The translations under genes and the position numbers were made by a program. DNA of 64,000 bases from Rhizophagus clarus (Eukaryota > Glomeromycota > Glomeromycetes > Glomerales > Glomeraceae): NCBI GenBank assembly GCA_015698045.1, contig BLAL01000079.1, forward strand, positions 434,001 through 498,000, in the 5' to 3' direction. Positions 32,341 through 44,793 of the stretch are shown here, piece by piece; the first letter of the stretch is position 1, and each line of letters starts with the position of its first letter. The notes under the pieces were generated by a model, which saw only the letters and a program-made list of their open reading frames with translations, searched no databases and was not told the DNA's origin.

Positions 32341-33418
32341 ATAATAATTAATAAAATTTATTATAGCATATAATAAAATACATAGTATCTTTATTTATAT
32401 TAACTGATAAGTATTTAAAATAAAAACATTCATCATAATAATATATTAGTATATGATTAATAATATTTAATAAATAAATAGTAAAGCGTAAATAAGATCT
32501 CTGAATGCTATTGTGTCGTATATATAAACCTTTGTCTTTGGCCTTCATATAAGTGTACATTAAAATTTTTATATAAAATGTACACAAACCTCAAAATATA
32601 ATATTTGATGTACTACGAAACTTTAAATAGGATTTTTGTTTTCTTAATAAATGTACAATTTAAGTTTAATTAAAACTAAGACAGTGTACAACATAAGTTT
32701 TATTAGTAATTTCAATGTACAATAAAGGTCATAATAGAAAAAAAATTCTATTTTAAAAGTTAATCATCATTATTATTAGAATTATTTTTTCTTACTCACA
32801 TTATTTTTTCTGCCTCTTTAATAGAATTCTCGAATTCATTAGCTTTTCCAATAAAATAAGAATATGTAGTATATTGGAGATCACCTAATTTTACTATTTT
32901 TCCTAATCAACAAAAAGTACTATGATATGTTTCTAATACAGAATCCAAATATGCAATGAAGCGAAATGGATTAGATTCACATATGAATTGTGTGCAATTT
33001 TGGTTTATAATAAAAATAAATTCATGTTCTGAATCTGACTTAAGATCATATAAACATACATGGATTCTTTCTTTATTTGAATCATAAAATAAATCTACTC
33101 GAATATAACTTGATCCATGTTTCTTAAATAATGTAAGAATAAAAAAGTTAGTAATATTAAATAAGCTCAATAGAAATTTAAGTAGTTTTAATTACCTCAA
33201 ATACTGTAACAATTTCAGCAATTACAATAAAATGACTATTTTCACAATAATAATAAAAATCTTCTCTTTTAAATTTAGAAGCTTATGGATTTATTCTTGT
33301 AGAATCAAAGATTTTTTTGCATGCAGTTTTCCATCATGTAATTCACCCTTTTATCCTCATTTGTTGCTCAGTACCACTTAGCTAATTCTGACAAACAGCA
33401 GCCATAATATCCATTATT

Positions 33419-33861
33419 AAGGATGGCTCCAAAATTGATTTTCCCAAAATCCGAAATCTGAAATTCTGAAACTAAAATCTGAAACATTTTGGCTGGCCGA
33501 AATTAAGGCTGAAATCTGTAATTCTAGCCAAAATGCCAAAATTAAAATTAACCAATAAAAATACGTCATATGAAAACGGGTATATCAATCATTTTCATAT
33601 TGGGTAATAGCATTCCACAAAAATCAATTTTGGTAAGAACAAATCTGGAATCTTGTGTAATATAAATTTTCTAAAAAGGAAATTCCATAATTTCTGTAAT
33701 TCCAGCCAGAATTAACCCATAATTTTGGCCAAAATTATATATTTAATTTTGGCATTTTGACTGGAATTTCAGATTTCAGAATTTTAGATTTGGTTGGAAT
33801 TTCAGATTACAATTTCAGAATTTTGGCAAATCTGAAATATTTCAGTTTCAGGGCCATTCTT
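33419..33861. mobile_element. TIR element with 10-bp duplication, short relative (443 bp)
   Basis: Ends AAGGATGGCTCCAAAATTG and, inverted, AAGAATGGCCCTGAAACTGA, flanked by ATCCATTATT / ATCCATTATG (9 of 10). Terminal AAGGATGG and duplication length link it to the elements at 23801 and 30789, but its subterminal words differ (CTGAAATTC, TTTTGGC, AATTCCAGCC). It inserted into the decayed gene at 32790-38150. Confidence 0.65.
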
Positions 33862-33993
33862 ATCCATTATGCTCAGTTCAGTAATCATTACAAGATTTTT
33901 TTTATTAAGCATAAGTTTATTTCCAATTTTTCTTTTTTCCTTTTAAGTATAGTGATCATATATTTTTAAATGTAAATAAATGTATTATAAATA

Positions 33994-34650
33994 CAGTCAA
34001 CTTCCTTTATAGTCATCTCTGTTATAGTCACATTACCCTATATAGTTACCTTAGTTGAGTGTTCTAAATTTTTATATATAAAAACTATCGTTTATAGTCA
34101 CAAACTACCTATAGTCACTATCATATTTTTTTTTAAAAATTTTATACTGTATATATGTGATTATAAAAAAATATTCATTAAAATATAATTATTCTATGAT
34201 CTAATGATCAGATTTCAATAATTTTTAGCTCATTAGGTTCATCTCATTGAAAGGAATCAGATGGTAGTAATTTTATAATGATTAGATTAATATTGACCAA
34301 GAAATTCGATTTTAAAGTTCAGATCAGCATTTTTTATATGTAAAATTCATGTAACATTAAATATTTTGACTGTATTTTAATTATTACGGGTTCTAGTGAT
34401 CAGATTTTAATGATCTTAGACTCATTGGAATCGTCTTATCAAGAGGAATCTAATGGTTATAAATCCATAATAATTGGAATAAAATTGACAAAATTACTAT
34501 GATGTGAATATTTAACCAAAATTATTACAATTTATAATTCTAGCCAAAATTACTGATTTAATTATAAGATTTTATTGCTTATAGTCACATCTCATCATAG
34601 TCACCAAATATAGACTGTTCCAAATGTGTGACTATAGAGAGAGTTGACTG
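33994..34650. mobile_element. Tc1/mariner-like MITE (657 bp)
   Basis: Left end CAGTCAACTTCCTTTATAGT, right end inverted CAGTCAACTCTCTCTATAGT, flanked by TA on both sides. Repeated TATAGTCAC words lie near both ends. No transposase frame. Inserted in the decayed gene. Confidence 0.75.
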
Positions 34651-37600
34651 TATTAAACAAAATTTAATATAAAAAATTAATATCTAAATTACCTTGATAA
34701 CCTGATATAATTTGCATAACAGTTAATAGTATTTTTTCATCTTTTTTCTTGAATATTCTATTAATTTTATCAAAAAAATACTCTTCTAATGCCAATTCAT
34801 CTAAAAGTGATTGAGTACTTTTGCCATCTAAATTATCATTAAAAATATCAAAATTTTTAAATAAATTAGATCAATTTAATATTTGTTTTTGATGTCAGAT
34901 TAACAGCTTGCCAATATCATATGATTTATCTGAAACTATTTCTGATGAATTAGATTTCATTATATCAAGTTTATCATCAGAATCAGCTGTTTCTTTTAAA
35001 TGCGTATCATGATTGGTTCCTTTTTTAAGTGAGTATAAAGATTGGTGAATCAATTCTGAATAATTCTAATTCATGCTTATACCAAGACTATCAAGTATAT
35101 TCTTCATTACATTTAAAGTCTATATTTAAGTAATAATATACTAGTAATTAATAAATAAATAATAATTATAACAACTAAAAATAAAAATATAGTATACCTT
35201 CATTATCATGTCATCAATTTTAAAAATTGATGGAAAATTTGACAAATTTTCTGCCAAATTTTTTTTAGCTATAATTAACTTGATATTATATTCATCGTTA
35301 TTATCTAGTCTGATTAAATTACCTAAAAATTATATTTTAAATTAAAATTTGAATTATTTAATAACAGTAAAAAAATCTAATTAAAATACAAACCTTTCAT
35401 TTCAATCATAATAGTTTTTAAAATTTTTTCATTCATTAATAAGAAATCTAATACAGTAAAATTTTCAATTATTCTTTGTGCATAGCCAAATATATGTTCA
35501 AGGAAAGCGGTTGAGCATCCATGTACATAAAGGATAATTCGAATAGAAAATTGGCCATTTTTTAATTAGCAAAATTAAAGTTAACCCTAAATAGATAAAG
35601 TTATCACATGATTGCCATGATATTTCAAATTTATTTTCATTATGTGTAGTTGGATTTACTTTTAAAAAATTTTGCATTCCTATAAAAAAAACACATGCAT
35701 TCCAAGCAAATCCTACATGATCTATATGAGCTATACTATGTGATTTCCATGATTCAACAACATTCCACAAAAAAAATGGTAACATGCATCACCATACATT
35801 TCATCGTCATCATTTTTTATAGAATAACTTGTAATATCTATGGATAATAAATAAATTAGTATCAAATTTCTTAATTAAATAAAGTTTTTTGCATTATATT
35901 TACCTTTTAAAATAGGAGATGAAAAAAATCTTTCAGTTGATTCATCTGCTTGTTTGTTTTTAAAATTAAGAATATTGGTTGTTAAACCTGAATAAATTTC
36001 AGGAGTATCTTTTAATATCTATAAATGTTCGGTAGACATAATATAATATCCAACAGGACATACTCTTGTTCCATTATTATGCATATTCTGTCTTTATAAT
36101 AAAATAAAATTTATTAGTAATATAAACAAAATTATATATTTTCGCATATAATGCTTACCTTTTTTAACACAATGATAAATATCAGTTCTACAAATAAACG
36201 GTAATAAATTATTTATTAAATGTAAAGTAATTGAAAAATCCACTTTATAAAATGTATCAAATATAGAAGTATTCTAATAATAAATTAAAAAATATCTTAA
36301 TTTATTTATTTTAAATTACTTTTTTTATTTGATTTTAAAAATTTACCTGTTTGAGTGTAAATTCTTTAGAAAAAACTGGATTTTTGCTATAAATTTCACC
36401 TAATTAACTTTGATCAAGAGTAGCACCATCAAAATATAAATTGATTGTCATAGCACCCGTATAATTTAAAGCTTTCATAATTAAATTATTATCATGAGTG
36501 TTAATTCCTTCTTTCTCAGTTTGGTTAGATGGAATAACAGTAATTACAATTGGTGGTATTCCAGAAATACAAACTGAAAGAGCATAAACGGTAATGTATA
36601 TTGCTTTTTTAAAATTACCAATTTTATTGTGAAGTTCTTCTATTGTCATTGTAGTTGAAATTGTAGTATCATCAATAGGTTCACATCCAATCCATTTTTG
36701 ACGTTATTTACAAACTTTGATTAATTCAGCAACCTTCATTTGATCTTTTGCGCATACTGTAAGATCTGTATAATTATATACTTTATGCCATATTGTAATA
36801 AGGTCTAAAAAACTTGACAGATTTATTCTATAAATGTTATAATGCATATCAGATAGATTTCTTTTATGTCGCAAAAATCAGATTGTTGGACCAGCTAAAT
36901 TTGCTGTAAGCCAACGTGTTGCTAAAATACTAATAGACATAAGTACAATTAAAAAATTGATAAAACTTTCATGATATTCTCCAATATCTCTCATAGAAGT
37001 TACATTATGTTGCAATTTATCAATAACTTTTATTATAACTTGTGCCATTCTGACAAAAACAGGTCATTTTTCTTCTATTGTTTTGTCAATCAAAAATGTT
37101 ATACATTGACCAATTCAATCATCAAATCCATGAATTTCAACTGCTTCGATAATATGTCCAAGTGTAGGATATTTAGAAATCATTGTATAATAGGAATAAT
37201 CTTTCATTTCTTTCTCAATATATTTCTGTAATTGTTGTAATTCTGTAGATTTTGTATTACCAGGATGATTCTTTAATGAAGGAATTATTAGTTCATAGAG
37301 ATTTTTAATATCATATTGTGTTCAGATAGTCTCAAACTTGGAAATAGAACTTGCAGGTATTTGTTGGCCTTCTTTTAAAATAAATAAACTATCAATCTGT
37401 ATAATAAGTTCTTGATAACGTTGATTTCTTTTTTACACATGTTTTAATTTTGCTAAATTACTGTATTGAGAACAATATTTAAATGTTGTATATTCTTCAC
37501 ATTGGTTGCTTTGAATGTACCCATGTACTTTACATTTCTATCAAAAAGATCATCATCACGTAATATTTTATAATTTAGTGTTGATGTTCCATATCGTGCA

Positions 37601-38150
37601 AGTGCTGCAAATGATCTAGAATAGTAACCATGACACACTAAAATAAAAAATTCAAAATAAGATCATCTAATTTTTTTTTGAATTTATTTATTTTAAAATT
37701 ATCTTTATTTGATGAATCCAAATATATTTTTGTATTTGGAATTTCCTTTTGTTTTGTCATTTCAAAATGCAAAAATATGGTATAGCTTCTTTTGGAAGGA
37801 TTGTTTGTTCATGCATCATGTTATCTTTATGCATACTTGTTTCAAAATGTTACCATAATTGATAGTCATTATTTTCTTGATGTAAAATAATAGGATGTCC
37901 AGTATCACAATAGTGACAGTAAATATACTGATTATCAACTTTTTCTAACCTTATATCTTTTAAAAGTTCTTGTAGTATTAGTATTTTTTGGTTATTTTAG
38001 ATTTTATTTTGGGGATTTTGTTTTGTAATTTATTTAGCAGGTGTAAAGTTGACTTTTTGTATTTTTTTTTCTGTAAAAGGACCATTTAATGTTACAGGAA
38101 AATTTAACTTAGTTTGTACACATGTTTTGCATTTTACTATTATTGACTTT

Positions 38151-38936
38151 TTTTCTATTTTAAACTACTTTTAAACAAAGAACCTTAAAAAAAATTTATA
38201 ATACATTGCCATATATAAAGTGTACATCACATGCAAAAAAAAAAATAAATATTATTTGTACATTATATATATTATATCTATATGTTATATACTACAAATC
38301 AATTTTATACAAATAGTAACTGTACATTAATCATATTTCGATAGTAATAATTAAGTGTACATTACAAGTCAAGCTACATTGCCATTAAAAAAGGAAATTT
38401 AGGTAACTGTACAACAAAACTTATAAAAATTTTAGCCTAAGCGTATGACAAATGTTTTATATATATATTCAGAACCCTGCGTAAATATAAAAGTTAGTAA
38501 TAATTATAATAAAATATATAAATACAAAAAATTAGTATTATGAAAAGTTTAATAAAATTTATAAAAAAAAAAGAAAAATATGTGATAATGTTAGTAAAAT
38601 ATAAAAAAAAAAAATAACATTAGTAACATTAAAAAAAGATAAAGTTAATATTATAAAATAAAATATAGTTAGTAATCATTACTATAAATTTAATGATAAA
38701 ATATAATAATTGATATACCTGTAAAATGTAATGAGAGTAAGAAGAAAACAGAAAAGAAAGAGTGTAAATTTTTTAAAAAATAAACAGAGTCGCATTTAGT
38801 TATTTATATGCATATTAAGATTAAGTCACATGTATAAAGATCAAAGTGAATTTTAATTGGTTAATAATAGATAAATTAAAAAACTACTATTGTTAGTTGT
38901 AATTTTTCATCTCATATAGTCATATATAGGGTTCTA
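38151..38936. other. AT-rich spacer
   Basis: No gene. GTTAGTAATAAT-like words recur between 38490 and 38700, similar in style to those of the CACTA-like element, without recognisable ends. Confidence 0.35.
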
Positions 38937-39768
38937 CAAAAAATCTGATCTGATTAGATCCAATTCAGATCTGATCTGGTCAAATCTGAATTGGATTATA
39001 ATATTATAATCTGCAGATCAGATTCAGATTCTAAATTTGAATCTGAAGTTCAGATTTAGATTTGAAATTGTATAATCTGAATCTGTCAAATTGAATCTGG
39101 ATTAGATCTGCCAGATTTAGATCAGATCATAAGATCTGTTCATCTAAGGCATTTTTATTTATAAAATTGCAAAAGAAAATATCAGAACAGAACTGCAACC
39201 TATTAAATATACCAAAATGGTGTTATTTCACATTATTTTATGAAAAAAAATATCAAAATCAGCATTTTTTTTGAATAATCCCATTTTTTAATAGAAAAAA
39301 CACTAAATTATTTTTTACATAAACGATTTAGAAAAAATATTAAATCATTTTATTTTATTAACGATTTAAGAAAAACCTGTTAAAATCATTTCTTATTTAT
39401 TAAAATGATTTTTAAAAGAAACGTTAAAATCATTTTTTATTTATTAAAACAATTTTTAAAAAAACGTAAAATCATTTTTTATTAAACGATTTTAAAAAAA
39501 ACATTAAAATTCTTTTTTTATTAAAATGATTTTTTAAAAAAAAGTAAAATCATTTTTTTTATTAAACAATTTTAAAAAAGCGTAAAATTATTCTTTTTTA
39601 TTAAAATAATTTAAAAAAAAGTTAAAAATCATTTTTTCATTAAAACAATTTTTAAAAAAAATGTTAAAATCATTTTTCATTAAAATGATTTTTTTAAAAA
39701 AATGTTAAAAATCTTTTTTTTTATTAATAAAATAATTTAAAAAAAAACGTAAAATCATTTTTTAAAAG
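38937..39768. mobile_element. hAT-like element, copy 3, right-truncated
   Basis: Begins TAGGGTTCTACAAAAAATCT, the same end as copy 1, then the GATCAGAT/CAGATCTG zone, one partial GCAAAAGAAAATATCAGAACAG block and the AAAACGATTTT satellite. It stops near 39768 without the right terminal zone, where a different repeat begins, so no target duplication can be paired. Confidence 0.7.
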
Positions 39769-39940
39769 TAACTTTATATAAACTCTATGCAAATCCATAA
39801 TTGAGTTATATTACTATTATTTGGAATGTTATATAAATTTACATAACATTATTATGAAAAAAAAGTTGTGTAAAGTTAATAATAAATGCATGCTAATCAT
39901 TTGTGAGTTATATTAGTATTATTTAAAATTCTATATTTTT
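39769..39940. repeat. Dispersed repeat related to 24525 and 30560
   Basis: Contains AACTCTATGCAAATCCATAA and TTGTGAGTTATATTAGTATT, inverted relatives of which occur at 24525-24610 and 30560-30660. Confidence 0.5.
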
Positions 39941-40440
39941 TTGATAAAGATTTTTTTTGTAAAATTTTCTAAAAGTTTATATAAGATATTTTTGATAGAG
40001 ATTTTTTTTTTATAAAATTTTCTAAAAGTTCATATAAGAGGAATATTTTAATAAAGATTTTTTTTTTTATGAAATTCATATGGAATATTTTAATAGAGTT
40101 TATATAAAATATTTTTGATAATTTTTATTTGTAAAATTTTCTAAGAGTTCATATGGAATATTTTTGATAGAAATTTTTTTATGTAATTTTTTAAAATTAA
40201 ATTCATATAGAATAGATTTTTTTTATAAAATTCTTTAAAAGTTTGTATAGGATATTTGATAGAGTTTATATGAGATATTTTTGATAATTTTTTTTATAAA
40301 ATTTTTTAGGAGTTTATATGGAATCGTTTAATAGTAATTTTTTGTATAATTTTCTAGGGTTTATATAGGATATTTTTAATAGAGAATTTTTTTAAAGAAA
40401 TTTTCTTAAAGTTCATATGGAATATTATTGATAGAGGTTT
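39940..40440. repeat. Degenerate ~55-bp tandem repeat
   Basis: About nine imperfect units built on TTTTGATAGAGATTTTTTTT, TATAAAATTTTCTAAAAGTT and CATATAGGATATT. Period and sequence vary between units. Confidence 0.6.
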
Positions 40441-42241
40441 AAAAAAAAAATATATATTAATAAAAACTTTGTAATATTTAATAAAAAAAAATATACTTTT
40501 ATACTAATGTTTAAATTTAAGATTAAATAAATGTTATTAAACTATTTTACTTTAGTATTAAAAAAATTTAAGTCTCTGAAAATACAAGATAAAATTTAAG
40601 GTATTTTTAAAAAGTTGTTATATATATAAGGTAAAATTATAAGATAGGAAGAGTTGGTAAAATTACTAGTAAATTTGAAATTTTGCCCAGAAACCTTTAT
40701 TAAAAGTAAGTAAGGTTCTATTAAAATCAATACCTTATAATTTTATAATTTATATTAAAATAAGCAAAATTTTTTTGTAATATTTATTTATATTAAAAAA
40801 ATTTTTAAAAGAAAACAATTTATAAATTATTATTATTTTATAATAAAACATTACACAATCTTTGAAATAAAAAAAAAAAAAAAAATTTATAAATTATTAT
40901 AAATAGAAATTAAATTCTTTAAATTAAAATATCTTTTTATTTATTGATTCTAAAAATATAATATTACTGCCATTTGATGTGTCTTAATAAGAAGAATCTA
41001 ATAAAATAAAATTTATTTTTCTGTAAATATTATATAATATAATATTTTTTATTATTTAAGAAATCTACAAATAAATATAATATTTTATTTAGCAATTTAT
41101 AAATATAATTCTGCTACTAGCAGATGCTTCTTAATAAATAGAATCTAATAAACTAAATTTCATCTTACTATAATCACAGAATCTTAAAATATCTTAAAAA
41201 TCCAAAAACCTTTAAAATTAACTTTTTTTTTTTATAATTTAAAAAATAATTTAAAAAAAATATAAACTTATATAAATTTATAATTTTTTGCAAACTTTTA
41301 TAATACAAATATTTGCCAGTGGTATCTATCTGCATTACATTTTTTATAATGCTCAAGCTAACTTCAAGGTCATGTGAAAATTAACAATTGTTACAACTTC
41401 AATCAAGATCACGTGAAAGTAAGTTAAAAGTTCAGGTGATTTGCCAAAAATTATCGTGCAAAAAAAAACATGAAAAGTTAACTAATCAATGTTTTTTTTT
41501 GAAAAACATTTTTTTTTACAAAGAAATTCAAATAATAATTGTTGAATAAAAATAAAATTCCATTTTTATTTATTATATTTACAATTAAGAATTACTATAA
41601 AGAATAAAAGTTTTTTTTTTCATTATATTTTGATATTTTGATTTTTTTTTCTTTAAAGGTTAATTAAAGTTCGGTTATTATTATCGGTTATGTTCAATTA
41701 TTAAAAAGTTCAGTTATTAAAAGTACCAGTTATTAGTGTTATTAGTAAAGAAATTTATAAGTAAAAATTAAAAAATTTTATATCAATTGATTAAAAAAAA
41801 AAAAAAAATGAAAAAATGAAAAATTTTTTAAGTATTTTAAAAATGTTTATCTTAGTTTTCGAAATAATATTAACTAGTAAAAAAAAAAAAAAAAGAAAAT
41901 TTTTATGAGAATTGTATATTTATATCAAAGAAAAAAAAAAAAAAAAAAAAAAAAAGAAAAAAAAAAGTTCAAAAATTAATACTACTAATAAAAGAAAAGA
42001 AATTCTGAAGATGCCTTGATATATTTGTATTTTAAACAATTGATGATAAATGATACAAAAATGTGCGTCAACGCAAATGAATGAAAAAAAAAAATTTACA
42101 AGAAAAAAAAATGTATGAAATGACTTATGTGAGTTTGATTGATACAAAAAATTATTTTATAATTTACTAATGTGCAAGAAAATGAAAATATTTATAAAGA
42201 ATCAACATTAATAATCAGAATTTAACTATGAACAATTTATC
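40441..42241. other. AT-rich intergenic region
   Basis: Low-complexity AT-rich DNA with several poly(A)/poly(T) runs (for example 41938-41965). ORFs here are short and composition-driven. The segment next to 42242 probably includes the 3' untranslated region of the HMG/thymidylate-kinase-like gene. Confidence 0.4.
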
Positions 42242-44793
42242 TTATAATTGTACATGAACTGGTCTAGAGAAACCATCACGTCTTCCTATAGGTGGCAGTA
42301 CATTTGAATTTTGTTGCTGCTGATGCGATAATGGAAGTAGAGAATGATTTGATGATGGGCTACCATTAACGAGAGGTGGCAGTTGTTGGTTTTGATGTGA
42401 CATAATTGAATTGTTAATGTTAAACATATTGCTGTAACCAGCATTGGATTTGCGACATCGGTCAATAACTTCAATTGAAGCCGTAACTATTTGCGCATTA
42501 ATTATATTATTGGATTTGCGTGCATCCAAAATCTATGGTGAAAAGAAATTATTTAACATTATTAGAAAATATATTAAAATATATATATATATATATATAC
42601 AAGTTTTGTAATAATTTTTACCTTCCATTGGACTTCAGCCAATCTAGAAAGTGCATCTTGTATTCTTCTTTGCCATTCCTTTCTTCCGTCATCAGAATCA
42701 TTACTAATACCTAAAACATCGTTAACGTGCGGTAGAGATATTTGTTGTTTATCTATCTCACTAGCTTCTCGTTCCATATTCAAGAAAAAGATTAGATCAG
42801 GATTTAACACTTGTGAATAGTTAGATTTACACCATTGTAAATCCAATCCTGCGGCAACAGACTCTGCCATTGCATAATATACGTATCGATCAACGATCAA
42901 AGTGATACCATTCATAAGATGTTCTTTCATTATCGGCCTAAATATCATAATATACAATCATTAATAATTTAAAATATAATAATAAAATATAATAATTATA
43001 TCACATACATTAGTTCCCACCAATGAGCGGCAACAAGTAAATGAAGTGTCTTTGGATGTGGTTGTCGATTAGTTGATTGATATGCTTTAAGAGCATTCCC
43101 AGAAGGTGTTGAAATATCAGGAAATTTCCACAACTTTGTTTTTATTCCTTCACTCTTTAAAAGTTCGTTCAATTGGTTAGATTGTAAAGTAGTATTACTA
43201 TCTTCGCAACCTTCAAAAACAATCAGTGCTCCACATGAGGGGGTAGGAGTTGAAGATGAAGAAGGAGTAGTAGGAAGAACTAATGTCTGTGGTTGTTGTT
43301 GAGATGAAGGCAGGGATTGTAACTGATGAGGTACTAACGTAGATGGCAATGGTAATCTTTGTGGTGTAGGATATGTAGAATGTTGATGTGTTGGAGTTCC
43401 TAATTTTGATTTAATCGCTTCGGTAGGGGAAAGTTTCTTTGAGTTATTGTTTCCATTTCGATCTATACAAAGATGAAAACGATAAATAAATTAAATTATA
43501 TAAATTTATATATAATAATATTTTACCTTTTAGTTCTTTTGAACCTCCTTCAATAATGATAACAGAATTTCTCTGAAAACGAGGACGATCACCAATATCA
43601 TTACGATCAGGTTTCTTATGAGGTGAAAGTTCAATAACCATCATGCTACCCTCTTGTGCATTAAACTCGGATTTGGTAGTAGAAGTAGGAGTATCAGGAC
43701 CTTTTAAAGGTTTTTTAAAGGTTGGACCAACAACTCGTCTTCTAGGTTGATATTTATAATCAGGCCAAGCTTTCATATGACGTTGCTTAGCTTCATCGGC
43801 TTTTCTTTTCCATTCTTCTTTTTCCGGATTTGGTAAGTTTCTCCAATGATCAGCTATAATTCTTGAAATTTCAGAATTATTTATACCAGGATGTTGATTA
43901 AGGATCAAAGGATGATGATGTTGACGATAAAGAATAAAAGAATTTGGAGGACGAGGAATATAAGGTTTCTTTCTTGTTTGTTTTGTAGGGAAATTTATAT
44001 TATTTCCTAAAGGAGAGGTAGAAGAAATTTGATTTCCACCACTTAAAGAAGAATTTGTTGGAGAATTTGCACCAGAATATTCATCAGAATTATGATCATC
44101 CATAAGATTCATTTCATCAAAACCAGCAATAGGAGAAGAAGGAGCGGAACCATTATCACTAAGTTTAGTAATATCATCAGAATTTCCATCAGCAGATAAG
44201 GAAAGATTTTTTATATTACGTCTTTGTCTTTTTGAAGAATCAAAATCACCATTATTATTAATATCATTCTCATCATTATCATGACTACCTTTTCTTTTCT
44301 TTTTAATATTATTTGTATTAGTAAGTTCAAAATCCATGGCATTATTTGAATTATGAGGAGTATCAGGGGCAGGGGAAATAGATCTACTACTCATCTGAGA
44401 AGTTGGTTGTGAATTTGGGGAGGTACTAATTTGTTGTTCATCATTATCATGATCATGATTAATTAAATTTGAAATACTGGCGGCAGAACGAGCATCATCG
44501 ATCAAAGTAGTAAAAGTAGATGGATCGATATCACTTTCAATAATATTTGAAGAAGGAAGTGAAGTTGATAATTGAGGAGTAGGAGTTGGTGAAGAAGACG
44601 GAGGAGAAGAAGGATGATGAATTTGAGGAAGAGTATCATTAACAGTTGCTGACGGAGAAGGAGAATTTGAAGAGGTTAGAGAAGTAGAATCTGTCATAGT
44701 ATTCATAGTATTCGAAGTATTCGTGGTATTCGTGATATTCGTGGTATTCGTGGTATTCGTAGTATTCGTAGTGTTCGTAGTATTTGAAGTCAT
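42242..44793 (-). CDS. HMG-box protein fused to a degenerate thymidylate-kinase-like domain (775 aa)
   Basis: Four exons on the minus strand: 44793-43527, 43462-43009, 42937-42622 and 42532-42242, with GT-AG introns of 64, 71 and 89 bp and phases 1, 2, 0; the spliced frame is open for 775 residues. Residues 1-270 are low-complexity, with a repeat of TNT triplets, Ser/Thr/Asp-rich stretches and a basic KKKRKG cluster. A typical HMG box spans about 278-350 (YIPRPPNSFILYRQ...HWRNLPNPEKEEWKRKADEA), so DNA binding is likely. From about 499 a thymidylate kinase fold follows: CGALIVFEGC start, LWKFPDISTPSG, HLLVAAHWWEL, LIVDRYVYYA (DRY at 590-592) and LNPDLIFFL. The P-loop reads GCEDSNTTLQ instead of a GxDRxGKTTQ-type motif, so Gly-Lys is Asn-Thr (512-513). 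The Arg of FPxR is Ile and the Arg of the NRWE-type motif is Trp. ATP and dTMP binding are therefore probably lost. A Gln/Pro-rich tail ends the protein. Exon 2 has no ATG before the kinase-like part, so that domain cannot start on its own there. Confidence 0.85.

Larger units (their letters stand above)
32790..38150 (-). pseudogene. Long decayed multi-exon gene with zinc-finger-like N-terminus
   Basis: Minus-strand protein-like segments run through 5.4 kb: VKCKTCVQTKLNFPVTLNGP (38130), IYCHYCDTGHPIILHQENND..HFETSMH (37900; C-x2-C...H-x5-H, BED/C2H2-like), FAALARYGTSTLNYKILRDD (37600), MTIEELHNKIGNFKKAIYIT (36640), FLWNVVESWKSHSIAHIDHV (35770), then YIRVDLFYDSNKERIHVCLY (33100). GT-AG introns are still visible, for example about 36087-36158 and 35838-35903. 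Internal TAA/TGA stops recur, and two MITEs (33419-33861, 33994-34650) lie inside its 3' half. The zinc-finger start suggests a transposase-related or DNA-binding protein, but I do not recognise the family. The separate short ORFs across this interval are pieces of this one locus. Confidence 0.5.
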
